A stretch of 64,000 nucleotides of DNA from Pseudisothecium myosuroides (GCA_951799445.1 OX637296.1:22878001-22942000); one strand, 5' to 3'; positions 22,886-36,062 are shown, numbered from the stretch's first letter. Made by a program: numbers and translations. The notes: generated from the sequence alone by a model not told the origin.

Positions 22886-25436
22886 AAACAAGAACACACT
22901 CATTGGAGGTCAAATACTCCCTTTGTTTTTTAATAATACCCAATTTTCCTTTACGTTTTACAAAGGAAACACTGGTGTTATTGAGAAAGTGAAGAAGTAC
23001 TAAGCAAGGCTTCTTTTTTTTTAATACAAAATTCTAAGGAAGAACATTTGCACTTATGTCTTACATAGAAGGATTTTTTGTCATCCATTAGATACTTTTA
23101 GGCTTGCCAAGTTGTGATTAGGTTAACCTCTACATGATGGAGGGTGTTTTTCAAGAAAAATTGATAGACATTAGAGAAAATTTCAGGCCTCGAGAGGGCT
23201 CAGCTCTACAGCCTTCCAAGGTACCCTGAATTTATTTATTTTTAAATCATAAAAAATTTATTATAAAAGAATAAAAAATAAAAATAAAAATAAAAAATTG
23301 CGAAAATTGACTATTTTAGCGAGCAGTCTGCTCACTACGGCACTTTTTTGGAGTGATAGACCAAGATTTTTAATAGCTTGGTTTGTCACTTTGAAGCAGC
23401 CCTCCGGAGGGTTGAAATTTCCTCTAATGAAATTGCCAATTTGGTGTGCATTAAACAAATTTAGAAATTAACACTATTTTTCGAATTTAAACCATACAAA
23501 AGTGTAATAGACTATTACAACAATGCATATGTGGAAAATATTTCAGGCCCTTTCAAGTCATTTGCAAGATTATAGCATTTGAAGTTTGATCAAAATGTAT
23601 TCTTTGACTTTTCTAGACAAACTTTGAGCCCTCTTGAATTAAAGTTTTTCTTTATAAAAAATAAAGATTTGCACCATTCATTAGTATATCTTGTTAGGTA
23701 CAGTTATGCAAAATTTCAAAAGCCAATAGGGTGTAAACCTTAATCTACATCATTTTGCAATATAAAGAGGTCAAAGAGTATTTTTGTCTATACACTAGCT
23801 AGTCATTTTTTGATGTTTTCTTGTGCATTGTGGAATTTATTTTTTGAAAATCCAATTGTTGAAAACATAGAGCCAAACATTTAGAATATGTGGGAAATTT
23901 TAGAAAATTTTAGACTTCATAGATTGCAAGATTATAGCATTTGAAATTAGTAGAAAATGTAGTTTTTTTTAAAATTGGCCCAACATAGTTAACAAAGTTA
24001 GACTTCTTTGGGAGTGTAAGTTTTGAATGAAACCTTTTTATTTGAAAATTTCTTTCTATATCATATTATTTACATACATGCCAAATTTCAAAAGTCAATG
24101 AGGGTTCTAGCAAAAAAGATGCTCAAATTGCCCAAATTTTTTCAAACAACAAACTTATTTACTCGGTGATTATAAAGAAAATTCCTTCCCCGTAGAGGTG
24201 GTTAGCTTATGTACCTTGTGACAAAATTTTAGAAACATCTATGCAAGATTGACTTAGTAGAAACCTACCCAAACATTTCATTGTTTGTTCAACAAACAAT
24301 TGTCCTTTGAAAATTACCAATGTATGATTTTTGTAGAATGTTGGGACTTCTAGTTGTATTAGCTAGTAGAATTTTCCTAAGGGAGGTACACTTGAGGATG
24401 CCTTGTATGTGAATGCAAATAATACATTGTCCTTCCATTGCAGTTGTCAATGGCCAATCACAATTCCTATAGATCTTAGCACATCCACAAAAGGCAACAA
24501 ACTTTTTATACATGATCTTTTGAAAAACATTGTCTTTTCTCTAAAATGCCCTCAAGATTATAAAGTTGCCTTTTGCACCCCAAAACAAAAGGGCAACAAC
24601 TATCTTCATTTGCATTCCAAAGAAAAATAAAACCCAAAGCAACCAAACAATTATAACAAGCATTAGCATTATAAGTGGCTTTGTTTTTTTAATTCAATAT
24701 TAAAAATAAAATTAATTAGTTCATTATAGAGACTGAATTGCATGCCAGAATTCATAGTGGATAGATGTTGTCAATGTATGCACTCTATATCCAATTCCCT
24801 GTTTTTTATCACTTTGAATACTATCCAACTACAATACATTGTAGCTCTCCTATTTGCAATTTGAATAAGGCCTACTTAAACTTCTTTGCATTTTCAATAT
24901 ATTTGTTTTTTGTCAACTTGAAGCTTCTTTTTTTCACCCTATTTTGATAAAATGAAATTGAATAAAAAGGTATCAGTGTCACCCTAATTACAATCCAAAA
25001 GGCAAAATATTCTTTCATTATCAAGTGTTGATAATTCAAGAAATCTGTATAATTCAAAACAAAAAAGAAATCATTATTGAAAAGCTAACCTTGAAAGAAC
25101 ACACTAATATTGTATGCTAGTATAAAAAAAAATTGAGTTTGCCCAACAAATGTCAACATTCTTTGACTCTTCTTGGAGTGAGATTTTAGCACAAAAATTG
25201 TTTGTTCTATGCTCCACCATTGCATAGATAGATAGAAACTCTGGTCTTTAAAGAAGGCCGGCGTGAATAAAGTGTCTGCTCATCATGACAATGAGCCAAT
25301 GTCCACCGAATCAAGGGCCATTGATGCAAAACTACTCTTCCCTTTCGAGAATAGACACTTAAGTTACTTGTAACCAGTTAAAAGTAACCAAGATTCAAAT
25401 TATTGAGTGGATATGGATTATAAGTGTAATATGCAG

Positions 25437-25690
25437 TGATGGGGTCACCAAGTCATGAGTTCAGAGGTTGGTTGGAGAGGAGCTAAATGTCACGATTATG
25501 TGGTCCGGGTTTGATTCCCGTTGGGTCCATTTGAGCAATGGCGTGATAGACATGACTTGGTGCTGCTAGTGAGCGATCGTTAGGCAGGAAAGTTGTTCCA
25601 ACCAACCGGCCCCATCCTACTTACCTGAGACAAGTGCTTACATCCAGTTTAACATGAATAAATAGTGATCTTCATCACTACCCCTCCTCC
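25437..25690 (+). mobile_element. tRNA-derived SINE-like element
   Basis: A B-box-like GGGTTTGATTCCC lies at about 25507-25519, preceded at the right distance by an A-box-like TTCAGAGGTTGGTTGGAG (about 25460). This is the layout of a tRNA-headed SINE with an internal RNA polymerase III promoter. The unit ends in a pyrimidine-rich tail CCTCCTCCTTTT rather than poly-A. I could not assign target duplications. It is not a functional tRNA, because the arms do not pair into a cloverleaf. Confidence 0.5.
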
Positions 25691-25752
25691 TTTTACCATT
25701 GCATACTATATCATGCTAGATACACATTTGCCAAATTTCAGAAGTGAAAAAA

Positions 25753-26063
25753 CATTAGATGAGAAATGAGCCCTATGGAGGGCTGCGTGTTCCCAGCTGT
25801 GGGAACTGCCGAATTCAGGGCCGCGGCAGCTCGCTGACGTGGCCGAGCGACTGCCACGTCGGAATTTTTATTTATTTTTTTCAAAAAAAAAATGAATTTT
25901 TTTTTTTCTGTTTTTTTTTTCATTTCAAGAAGGAATTTTTTTTGTTTTTTTGTTTTTTGTTTTTTGTTTTGTCAGGAACAGCCGTTCCCTGAAACTGCAA
26001 GGGGGACCAGCGTCGGGAACGGGCCTGAAACGGCCCTCCCAACCCCCCAAAACTCATCTAATG
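25753..26063. mobile_element. MITE with CATTAGATGAG terminal inverted repeats (311 bp)
   Basis: CATTAGATGAG at 25753-25763 is exactly inverted as CTCATCTAATG at 26053-26063. Just inside, GCCCTATGGAGGG and GGCCCTCCCAACC continue the pairing loosely. The interior is two GC-rich blocks separated by a long T-rich run (25865-25970). It lies inside the decayed element at 23126-26262. It has no coding capacity. Confidence 0.6.
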
Positions 26064-27068
26064 ATGGTCATCATAATTAGTTTTTTTCAAACAACATAAT
26101 CTTTGATTTGGACAATTGAATGGAAAAAAAATACATTCCCAAAAAGTGGCTACATTTCTATACTTTGCATCAAATTCTTGTTGAGTTCCATTCAAAATTG
26201 ACCTGTATATTTACCTACCCACATTCCATTTTGTCAATTTGTAGACATTTGGTCTTTTTGAGGTAAAAAATATACCAAACTATCAAGCTTGGAAAAAAAT
26301 GATTTTGTAAATAGATAACAGAATGTTAGAAAATCTATTATTTTCAAAAAAATTGTATAATGACAAGACAATTTTGAGAGAGTATTCATATTTCTTAGCA
26401 CCTATCAAATTTGATATCCCAACTTTAATTAAATATTTGGTGTGAAATGTCAATCTTCATAATTGAGTATGGTATAAGGTATGTACACCTACAATCACTC
26501 CTAATTACATTTGATTATAGTCACTATTTATTAAATATAAATTTATTTTATTAGGCTTGTTGGCATCTAACAAAGATTCCAATACATTTCAACATGCATT
26601 ACTTGGACACCATGTGAATAAGTTATGAATTTTCAAAAACCTATCTTGAGGTGTACTAAAAGCAACATTAAACTTTTGTAGACTTTCATTTTCAAATTGT
26701 GTACATCTTGTGTAATCCATATCTAAAAAAAATGACTCTTTGGGGTCCAAATGAAGGTGTCGCATTGTAAGCAATGTTGATTGTGGGTGTACAAACCTTA
26801 GGAAATCGCAGCTAGGTGGGTAAACAAATAATCCACCTTCTAAACAATCAATTCTTCTACAAGAGACTTGTCTTCGTATCACGAACTCATTTTCTAAGGG
26901 GCACTTTACACTATGGCCAAAGGTTGAGAGTCCGTTGGTTTCCACCAATCAAATTTTAAGAAACAAGGAATTTGGCCTCTCGACCCTTTATACTAGGAAG
27001 CACAATCCAAAGTTCATCGCCCTTTGAATTAATTGCCTACATGGCTTCCAATTGGCTACATGGTGATG

Positions 27069-27129
27069 GACTCTCAACCATAGTTTGGGTCGGCCAAAAA
27101 TGGAGACCTAAACTATGGTCGAGAGTCCA
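27069..27129. repeat. Short inverted repeat, 19-bp arms
   Basis: GGACTCTCAACCATAGTTT is followed after about 23 bases by its near-perfect complement AAACTATGGTCGAGAGTCC. A related GAGAGTCC fragment occurs at about 26927. It looks like a small foldback or a MITE end. Confidence 0.45.
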
Positions 27130-28724
27130 TTGCATTTTTTTCATTAAAATGTCAAAAATTGACAAGATTGTAGCCGTTAGATTAGACTAGAAAGGCTATT
27201 TTGCAGTAGTAGGTAAGATGTCCCTTTTCAATTTTCAATGCTTTTGTTATTTGTTATTTGTTGCCATTAGGATTTGGAATCTAATCTCCACCATTGCAAT
27301 AGGGAGTCTTTGCATTCAATGAACCTACTTCCCTTCAATGACCAATGTCACCCTTATATTCCATTTATACCCTTCATATTCCTTGTTTGATGATGTGAGC
27401 ATGTACTGTGAATGTTTTTCCAAGGCTGTTTTTGACTCTTTTCTCATGTTTTTTTATCTTTTGCTTGGAAAAATTGACATATAGATGAGGCTTCATGGAA
27501 AAATTCAAGGATTGGATGGATTAATGTGGAAAGATAAGGATAGAAGTTGAACAAATGGTATAGGTTTGGCCTTTAGAGGCTTCACACTATGGCCAGACAA
27601 AGGCTCCAATTCCTATACTTTATTGCCTATTTATTGTCCATTTCTTTGGATTCTCACCAAAGTTTGGCCATTCACTCCCATGACCTCTCGACTTGGACGG
27701 CCAACATGTGAAGTAACCCTAAGTAAGTTCCCACTCAAACTTCCTCATGTGTACAATAGATTGCTACCAAACCACTTGCAAATTCAATTTTGTCTAAATA
27801 TATTGATTGTAATCATTATAAAACATCAATCTAGAATTCTCCAAAAGCTCTTATTGTTGAGGTACTGTAGAATAGCAATTCTAAATGGTCTTCAATTGGC
27901 ATTCTAAAATATGTATATCCATAATCAATCCCATTCATACACCCATTAGTTTTGAGTATACTTAAAGAAAATAACTTGAAAATGCATAACTTATTGATAC
28001 AATGTTTAAATAATTAATGTATGTTGAGATATGTTAAGTTGTTTTTAGTGACGGTTATAGGTGTACATACTTTACAATGACATTTTTCTAGATTTTGATG
28101 GAATTGAGTCTTGTTCAATTGATTTTCCATCAACCTATCCTAGCTTCTCTTCTCTTAATGTAAAAAAGCCTCAGCCTCCCCTTCTATTCATAGCCAACAA
28201 AGGCTTGTCCCTTTTGACCATATGAAGAATTTGCCACACTAATAAAGATCAATGTTTAGAGAGAACCACTAGTTAGTTTATTGTTAGCCGGTATAATTGG
28301 GGAAAAAAACTATAAATTTTCTATATAGAGTAAAAAATAATGAAAAAAACAGACTTGGTACTTGAACCATCACGAAAATTGGGAAAAGATAATTGATAAA
28401 ACTCAAAAAATATCATGAATGTTGGTGAAGATGCTCTTCAATTCCGCCCATGCCAATTGAGCACTCCATAACATTGATAACCAAGCAATGGCCTTCCCAA
28501 TATTGGAGGCATATATTACGCTTTGCTAGATCCCTACGAGAGACTTATTTGTTAGTTCAAGAATTAGGATTGATTGAAGAGCCTTAAAAGACCATTTTGA
28601 TCACTTTAAAGGGCCCCTTTTCAAGGATGCAAAAGGCCCCCTTTCAGGATTTTTTTTAAAACAAAATTTTCTCTAAAAATTGATGCAAAATTGCTTTCAA
28701 GGAATATTTGGCAAGATATTCTTC

Positions 28725-29240
28725 CTTTTACAGTGAATGAAATCGCAAAATGTTACCAAATATCGAGATGGTATCGCTCTATTTTGGATGAACACACACT
28801 CTTTTGGATGAATAGATGAATTTTCATCCATACATTCAACAAATTTCATCCATTTCTATGCATGTAATTTGCTTCATCACTCCAACAAAGACTGATCGTT
28901 TTCTACACTACCTAAAAATAAATGAAAAGAAAACCCATGACCCCTACTTCCTAGGTAAATAGTATTATACACATCATGAGTTCTTTTGAGCAATTTTCTT
29001 GCTAAAAAGCCATACAATTTTTTTTTTACAAAATATTCAAAAAGATACCCTTTCTTTTTCAGTGGATGAAATCGCAAAATGTTACCAAATCTTGAGCCGC
29101 TACCACACTATTTTGGATGAATAAATAAAATTTCATCCATATGTTTCAGGTTTCATCCATTTTCGTCTATGTAAAATTGTAAATAGCTTCTTCATCCCTC
29201 TATTGATGACTGCTTTCTGCACTGCCTCAAATAAATGGAA
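28725..29240. repeat. Direct duplication, about 330-bp period
   Basis: The phrase AATCGCAAAATGTTACCAAAT at about 28741 recurs at about 29069. Both copies are followed by CTATTTTGGATGAA, TTTCATCCAT and C-ACACTACC or GCACTGCC plus AAATAAATG. A further related piece is split between 48510-48580 and 48965-49010. The family is dispersed and non-coding. Confidence 0.55.
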
Positions 29241-29631
29241 AAAATAAAATACCTGATGCGCACCCGCCCTTCCAATTCAGTTCCTTCTTTTTTCTTGAAT
29301 TGGAAGCCTCTGCCCCTCATCCCCTGATCATGTCTCCCATGGCGGAGAGTCCAAAATCGCCCCGTTTGTCTTTTCCTGTTGTCATCTTCTGTTGCACAGG
29401 AACATTCTTTCTCATGAAGGGCACCACTGCCTTAGCAGTAGGCTGCCATTTTGGGCGGAAATTCTGTTCTGGAGCCATAAGTTATACCAATTGTCAATTT
29501 GTATCCCGGACATGCACGCTGCACGCTTCACTTGTCATTGGGTCATTTGGCTCTTGGGGCCAGTCTTGGCTGCCAGGCCAAATTTGCCAATGCTGGAGGC
29601 CACATGAAGGCCTTGTGGCAATAACTGGCCG

Positions 29632-29842
29632 GGGTGAACTGACCCCCTCGCTGGCTCGGCCCTGCGGACCGACCCTGTTTTCTGCATAAATTTTTTTTTG
29701 CAAATTTTGAATTCATATTTGGGATCAGAGACCCCTATTTTGTATAATCAGACCAATAATATTTCTTGGATCGGCCCAAAATAGGGGGCTTTTTTTTTAC
29801 ATGCACCCCTGGTAAGGCCGAGCGAGGGGGTCAATCCACCCC
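29632..29842. mobile_element. MITE with GACCCCCTCGCT inverted ends (211 bp)
   Basis: The left end GGGGTGAACTGACCCCCTCG continues with CTGGCTCGGCC. The right end read inward is GGGGTGGATTGACCCCCTCG followed by CTCGGCC. This gives an imperfect terminal inverted repeat of almost 30 bp. The centre is AT-rich. No clear target duplication was seen. The GC-rich open frame that overlaps the left end (29300-29689) looks accidental. Confidence 0.6.
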
Positions 29843-30135
29843 GATCCTGAACTGAACTGATGGTTCCCCAACTAAGTTATCATCTAAGTTATTCTTGCTG
29901 CGTGCATGAAGGGCATTGTGGGAGGAGGGAGCCAATTGGAGGAGCCCAACACATGGCTCCTCAACTTAATTTGGGCAGGGAACTAGGGGCCCGTAAAACA
30001 TGGGTAAAAACCACCATGGAGAGCAGCACTCCTGAGGCACAAACTTTTCACATTGCAAGTGCTTGGGAATTGGGCTTTGTCTCTTTACGGCTTTAGGAGA
30101 GTCCATGGAGGGGGTGGGTGGCAAAGGTAGTTTAA

Positions 30136-31030
30136 CCCCTTAAGGACCAGGAGACTTTGGGGATTTGGGGCAGGCTCATGTGACCTCAAATTTTGACCTG
30201 ATTTTTTGAAACTTTTTTTTGAAAATAGGGAATGTTAGTAGCTTTCTAAAAATATAAATTTTTTTTCCAATCGATGCCCGGGAGCAAAAGTTATGCCACC
30301 CTAAGTCAAAAAAGCTGTTCGCCGGGCCAAAAAAAAAAAGAATTTTTTTTAATTTTTTTCTGAAAGATCATGTTTTTGTCTATATTTGAAGCTTTGATTC
30401 ACTCTATTTGGACTCAGAATGAGAAAGTTATGAGCAATCTTGTTTTTCGGGCAATCTAAGCATCTTCTTCAAAAAAACAACTTACAAAATTCATTTTTGA
30501 ATGCAATTTTCAATTTTTTTCAATTTTTTTTTTTCTGACAAGGTTAAATTTGTATGCAAGAACAATCCCACCGTTGGGATAATGGTCTTTTATTTCCACC
30601 TAAGAGCTATTAACAATTTAGTGTTTCGTTCAATTTTGAACATACTTCTACTTAACAAAAAATTTATATGTGAAAATCAAGTTTTGACATTCTAAATTTT
30701 TTTCCCTGACTCTCAATTTAAATGTTCAACAATTTTTTTTTTAACTTTATGGTGTGATATGCAAAAAAAATCCACAAATGGCCATCAACGTCATCTGAAA
30801 TTGCATGCCACAGTTCAAAAAAACTTCTTTTTCTAACTTCAAATGCTAATGTCTTCCAATCCATATAGTCAAACTTCATGAAATTTTTACCACATGATTT
30901 GAGACAAGTGAAGTACAAGATTCTACGGTTAGATTTTTTTTTAAAGTTTTGTTTTATTTTGGGAGTGATCGCAACAGAAATGGCAGTTTTTAGTGGTTTT
31001 CGAGCTAGAAAATGCCTTGGTCCATAGGAG
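30136..31030. mobile_element. TTAA-flanked element, same subfamily as 43398-44326 (895 bp)
   Basis: TTAA borders are at 30132-30135 and 31031-31034. The left end is CCCCTTAAGGACCAGGAG and the right end read inward is CTCCTATGGACCAAGGC. It is collinear with 43398-44326: TGATTTTTTGAAACTTTTTT, GAGCAAAAGTTATGCCA, CTTGTTTTTCGGGCAAT, CCCACCGTTGGGAT, and GATTCTACGGTTAGAT about 110 bases from the right end. There is no coding frame. Confidence 0.8.
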
Positions 31031-31114
31031 TTAACTCAGTTGGAGGGAGAACTGAACATGAAAACACACGCAGGGAGTGGAGCCATGGGGAACAAGTTAG
31101 GTCATGGAAGCTAA

Positions 31115-31513
31115 GAGCATCGCCATGGCTGCACGCGAAGTGGCGCAAACCCAAGGAGTGGCCGGGCCCGGGCACATATATTCCCCCATGGCACGCACGG
31201 CGAGGGGCCAAAAATGGCCGGGCACAACCAAATTTGTTGAGTACACGGTGAAATGGTGTGTCTTGCCCGCGGCTTGGTATAGGACGTTTCTGTCATTGTT
31301 CACAAGTTTCAAGGTCATTATTTTATTAAAGAATGCTTTTAAATGTCGGCGCTCACGAGGTGGCGCTCTTGGGGCCTTGTAGACCCGGTTCCCCGTGTTC
31401 TCATCCCATTTTGCCGTGGGGCACAATCAAAACAAATGGACTAGGCTCATTCAACCCACACTCCAATTGGGCCTGGCCGTCCCATCCTCCCCGTCTCAAG
31501 CATGGGGATGCTC
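31115..31513. mobile_element. PIF/Harbinger-like MITE, TAA target duplication (399 bp)
   Basis: TAA at 31112-31114 and 31514-31516 flanks the terminal inverted repeat GAGCATCGCCATGG / CATGGGGATGCTC. A three-base TAA/TTA duplication and GAGCATC termini are characteristic of Harbinger-type MITEs in plants. The interior is GC-rich with local inverted segments and several accidental open frames on both strands. It begins about 85 bases beyond the TTAA element that ends at 31030. Confidence 0.7.
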
Positions 31514-32246
31514 TAAGCTATCAATGGTGGGGAGAAGGACTAAGAAGGGCAAAAGACACAAATATTGGAATAGGGGGAGGAGACTACTATACTGTACATT
31601 ACAATGGCCTACTAAAAAGTTAAGTGATGGCAGTTTGGACAATCAGTTTTCTTTGCATAATGTAAAACAGAGTTGACATTTTTGTTTTGCTCAATCAATA
31701 TTGATATCTTATGCAATCCCAATCAACCATACCAAATTTCAGTTTCAAAAAACTAAAAACTCCATTTTTGGTGAATCTTTTAATTTAATCTTCATGGTTA
31801 TACATGAAAATTCATTGAATAACATTGTTGATGAATTTTTTTAATTGCGGAAATATGCAGGATACCTCCATATGCACATCTTTCCTTCAACAAGCATCTC
31901 CCAAAAAAATTCTTAATTCCATCTAGAGATATATCTATTTTGGCGTTATTTTGCTTTTAGTTTGAAAATAAATATTTTTTTATTGTAATTAGATTTTTGC
32001 ATTTTCCCTTCTTGTTGTAACTAATTTCTGTACATATGAGCGTGATGGTACAATTCTTTGCAAAAAACTAATTTCAATAAAGAGATATTTCTTTTCAAAA
32101 CTGCAAACAAAATCATATATCTTTCTGGTAGGCTAGTGTACAGTCAAGTCCAGCTCAATTACAAATTTTTCAGTCAATTTCCACTAAAAAGTTCAACACC
32201 TTTAGGAAGCTCTAAGGTAGAAGCACTAATAGTTGATCATTTCAAT

Positions 32247-32467
32247 CACTACAAGAGAAAGGGGTGTTTTAAGTAATTTTTAAGTATAGTCCTAGACATA
32301 AGATTTTAAGTAATGACCTTTAAAGAGATTTTCAGTAAAATTTTACTTAAAACACATGTGTTTTAAGTAAAATTTTGCTAAAAATCTCCTCAAAGGTCAT
32401 TACTTAAAATCATGTGTCTAGGACTATACTTAAAAACTCACTTAAAACACCCCTTTCTCTTGTAGTG
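32247..32467. mobile_element. CACTA-type foldback MITE, AAT target duplication (221 bp)
   Basis: The element is an almost complete palindrome centred on ACACATGTGT near 32356. Ends are CACTACAAGAGAAAGGGG and CCCCTTTCTCTTGTAGTG, with CACTACAAG matching the canonical CACTA (En/Spm) terminus. AAT is duplicated on both sides (32244-32246 and 32468-32470). The arms are nearly identical, so the copy is probably recent, and its transcript would form a long hairpin. Confidence 0.85.
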
Positions 32468-34260
32468 AATAATTTTGGAACAAATCATGCGTAGTTAGAG
32501 GTGGTGGAAAATTTTCCCATGTAGGAAAATAGGAAATACTATAGGGATTGGAAATTTTTCAAAATTATATTCCCCAAATTCAAACCACTCTGAATTTTGG
32601 GAGCCAAAAAGTACTCTTCATCAATAGCCAAATGTCTAGACTCTTTGAATTCCAATCATACAAGAATTATTTTCTTGCTCACTACCTCCTACTTTCTTGC
32701 TCGATACTTCAAGACATGTGTTATAACCTTTATTAGTTCCAACCTTGAAAAGGACCCAAAAAACACATTCCCATCTTCTATTGAAAATTTGTTCCAACCT
32801 TGGTTGGAAATACTTCACCCCTAGAGGTTGGGTATTGGACGTGGTTGATTATTGGTGCTTCTACTTTAGCATGGTAAAAAATGAACCTATTTTCTACACA
32901 CAAATTTTGTTAGAATTGCAGTAAAGTGCACTTCAACTTCACAATAAATGAAAAATGAATAATTTAAAATCATACAACAAGTTGGATCTCGATTTGGATT
33001 TCTTTTATACACTATCTACCATTTTATAGAAAACCTTTGGGAGATAGTCAAAGCTTTTTTGCACTAGGGTGAGGAACAAGCAAGAAATCATACAAGCAAT
33101 TCAAGTGGTATGGGATTGATTAAATATCTCTAAAGCAATTATGAAGGTTCATTTTTTATATGTACCATTGAATACAAGTTATAATTTTCACAAATGTTGG
33201 TAACACTAGATTCTACATATTGTACATAAAACATCAAACTCTTTGTATGATTTTCAATTACATATTTGTGTTTGTAATGATGATAAAATAAACTTTAGTG
33301 TGATTCCAACACAATTTGAAATTCAAAATTTTGTTCATTTTTGAGCATACTTAGGCCTTCCAAAGTTCTCCTAATCTCAGCAAGATCTAGAAATTCATAA
33401 ATGAGCTAATCTAATAATACAACAAAAGACTCTCATTAGATTGCACCACACTATTTTCTTGACATTTCACACTAATTGATGTAATCAATCAAATGATGAA
33501 CAAGATATATTTGAGTTTCTATGATTTTAAATTTCTTCAGGTTTCTTAGTGGAAGCACCTTAGAATGCAATGCGAGGAGGACAAAGAAAGAATCCAATTT
33601 TCCAGTGTGGCACTTCACTTTTAGCCTGCCTACCAAGCTTAACCAACCTTGTGAAACCGGATTGATTGTTTCTCTTTGCCTTTGGCTTTTAATTGTCACC
33701 TTTCTTTCCCCCCCAAAAAAAAGAGCAACCAATTTTGATCATTTATCCTTCACTCATCTACAATGTGATCTAAAAATAGTAAATTTTATTTAAATATTGA
33801 CAAATCTCATATTTGATAAAAGATGATTTGGGCAATTTTATCCACTATTTTTTCCTTTGTTTCTAGTCGAATGGGAGCCACTCAAAAATTTGGTACAATT
33901 TTGGTGATTATTTGCCAATAAAATTTTTAGTGTTGTACATTGGATACTCTCATTAGATTGCCCACACTATTTTCTTGACGTTTCAGATCATTTTCTTTGG
34001 ATGCATGGAAAGTGGTATTCAATTCAACTTGAGCCAAAGTCTATTGTTCACTCCATTACTTGTAGAGGAGTCATCACTTAAAATTAGATACACCTAAGAA
34101 AATAATTTTCCTACTATATATATGTTTAACTATTAGATTAGCAAAATTATTATATTTTGTTTGGTAATTGAAAAGAGATTTTAATGCACCAAAAAATGTA
34201 TCATTTCGGTACCATATACAAAAGTTATAAGGGGTCAAAGTTTATTTGTAAGACAATTCA

Positions 34261-35206
34261 ACCCCTAAAGGATAGCTTGGAATGTTTTACAAGAAAAAAA
34301 AAGTCAAAAACTGCATTTTTAGTGCATTGATCAAAATTCAATATTATTTTTTATTTTTTAACTTGAACAGTACAAAAGTTTAGTAGGCTACTATGTCAAT
34401 GTGTTGGAATTTTTTTAACCCATTTGACAACATGATTGAAAGATTATAACATTTGAAGTGAGGAAAAAAAATTCTTTTCATTCTTGCAAGACAGAGTCAA
34501 CAAACTTTGAGCCCTTTTAGAGTCTATTTTTGCTCTTCACAACATTGAGACTTTACACCATTGAATACCACATCTTGTTAGGTACATGCATGCCAAATTT
34601 TAGAAGAAAATAAGGGGTCTATTTTATTCTAAATCACCTTGCAATACCAAAGGAGGCTAAGTACATTGGCAATATACTAGTCATTTTTTGATGATTTTTT
34701 ATATAGTGGGAATTTTTTTAATTTGAAGTCCGGACCATGAAAGCAAAATTAGAGACTAGCAGCACTTGGATTATGTGGAAAAAATTTCAAGATATTTGAG
34801 AACACAAATTTCAAGGTAATAGCATTTGTAGTTAGAAGAAAATGTTTTTTTCAAACTTATTCAACAAGGTTAGTATAGTTTTGACTCCTCTTGGATGAGA
34901 TTAGTGCGTTGAAGGTAGTTCTCTTTTGAAAATTGCATACTACATGATGTTAATGCATAATTGCCAAATTTAAAAGTAGATTTGGAATTTAGCAAAAGAT
35001 GCCAAAGCTATCCAAATTGCTCAGATTTTTCAAGCTATACAATTTTTAATCTGAGCATCTATTCAAATTTTTTTTCACATTTCCACAAAGGATGTGAACA
35101 TCTCCATCTTTTGCTACATTTTCAGAGACATCTATTCATTTTTGACTTCATCATCACCTACCCAAATTCCAATTGTTCCTTGAATGGTCATTTGGTCCTT
35201 CGGAGG
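34261..35206. mobile_element. Old TTAA-family element, shared by both duplication copies (copy A)
   Basis: The left end CCCCTAAAGGATAGC follows TTCAA. The right end read inward is CCTCCGAAGGACCAAATG. The borders have drifted from TTAA. Because the counterpart at 42249-43222 has the same position and contents, this insertion predates the segmental duplication. Confidence 0.6.
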
Positions 35207-35682
35207 CTAAAAATGTATCTTCAACAATAGATATATAATAATTTAAGAAATGCACCAAGTAAGAGTATGTGATCAAGTGGCGCTTTTAGGCATTCATCGC
35301 TTAGAGATATCTCTTCTTAGAATTTAAGTGCAAAAGGCCACATTAAAATTCAAAGGGATCATCCTACCACTATTAAATTGTTCAATTTCAAACTTCATAC
35401 CCATTTTCATAATAGAGGACTATGGAATATTTATTAACTATACTAAAAAACCAAGCAAAGATCCAAACTTGTTTTCAATGCATGAGTGTGTTGAAAACCC
35501 AAGGTGGTAGATTTAGGGACCTAGTTTTAGGGTTAAAGTGTTAAACTAAAATATTTTGAGTTGAATATTACGTTACCCTAAGGTACATGATATCATTTGA
35601 GAAGGTCTAAGCCAAATGTCAAAATTGAATTTCCACTTCAGATTTTGGAGGGTCCACGTCACCTCAGACTATTCACAAGATG

Positions 35683-36062
35683 ACATGTGGCACTATTTTA
35701 GATAAATGACTTAATTTTTGCAAAATCTAACGTTCACAGAGGGTATCCTAAAAAATCCCCATAACCCTGTATGGATTGTATTTTTATTTTTATTTTTTTA
35801 AACGGATTGTATTTTTTATTTACACGGACAGTATTGAGCAGAGTTGACCTACAAACGCACGTCATTAAGCAGGGAGACATAATCTTTTAATGTTCAATGA
35901 CCTCTAATCACTTCTGCACTGACAAGGACTAATATTATATGCTGTGTAACCATAGGTTGCATAGCAGCAATTGGGATTCCTTAATGAAAGTATACCAGTA
36001 ATTTAAATTTTTTTTAAATCAAAAAAATCAAAACAGGACCGGTACAGTAGTCCATTCCAATC
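35683..36062. repeat. Near-identical island within the duplication, copy A
   Basis: These 380 bases align without gaps to 44641-45020 with three differences that I can count, whereas the 40 bases immediately upstream differ at about eight positions. There is no open frame of note. High similarity tapers off downstream towards about 36350, where a 17-base segment present here is missing from copy B. Confidence 0.8.

Larger units (their letters stand above)
23126..26262. mobile_element. Decayed large relatives of the TTAA family, interrupted by later insertions
   Basis: The stretch opens with TTAACCTCTACATGATGG and ends near ACATTTGGTCTTTTTGAGG. In between it shares a series of phrases with 34261-35206: CATACAAAAGTGTAATAG-CTATTA, AGATTATAGCATTTGAAG, CAAACTTTGAGCCCT, CTAGTCATTTTTTGATG and CCTACCCA-ATTCCA. 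It is longer than that relative because it contains a SINE-like unit and a MITE, and the 24.2-25.4 kb part may be a second insertion. Exact ends are uncertain. Confidence 0.4.

Noticed and set aside
25437..25520. Possible functional tRNA
   Set aside because: Box A and B spacing is right, but the acceptor and anticodon arms do not pair. A SINE head fits better.
29300..29689. Open frame of 129 codons in a GC-rich patch
   Set aside because: It runs into a MITE end and has no domain. Cys and Trp are scattered without pattern.
31012..31426. Several overlapping open frames on both strands
   Set aside because: They lie within the GC-rich Harbinger-like MITE and are explained by its base composition.
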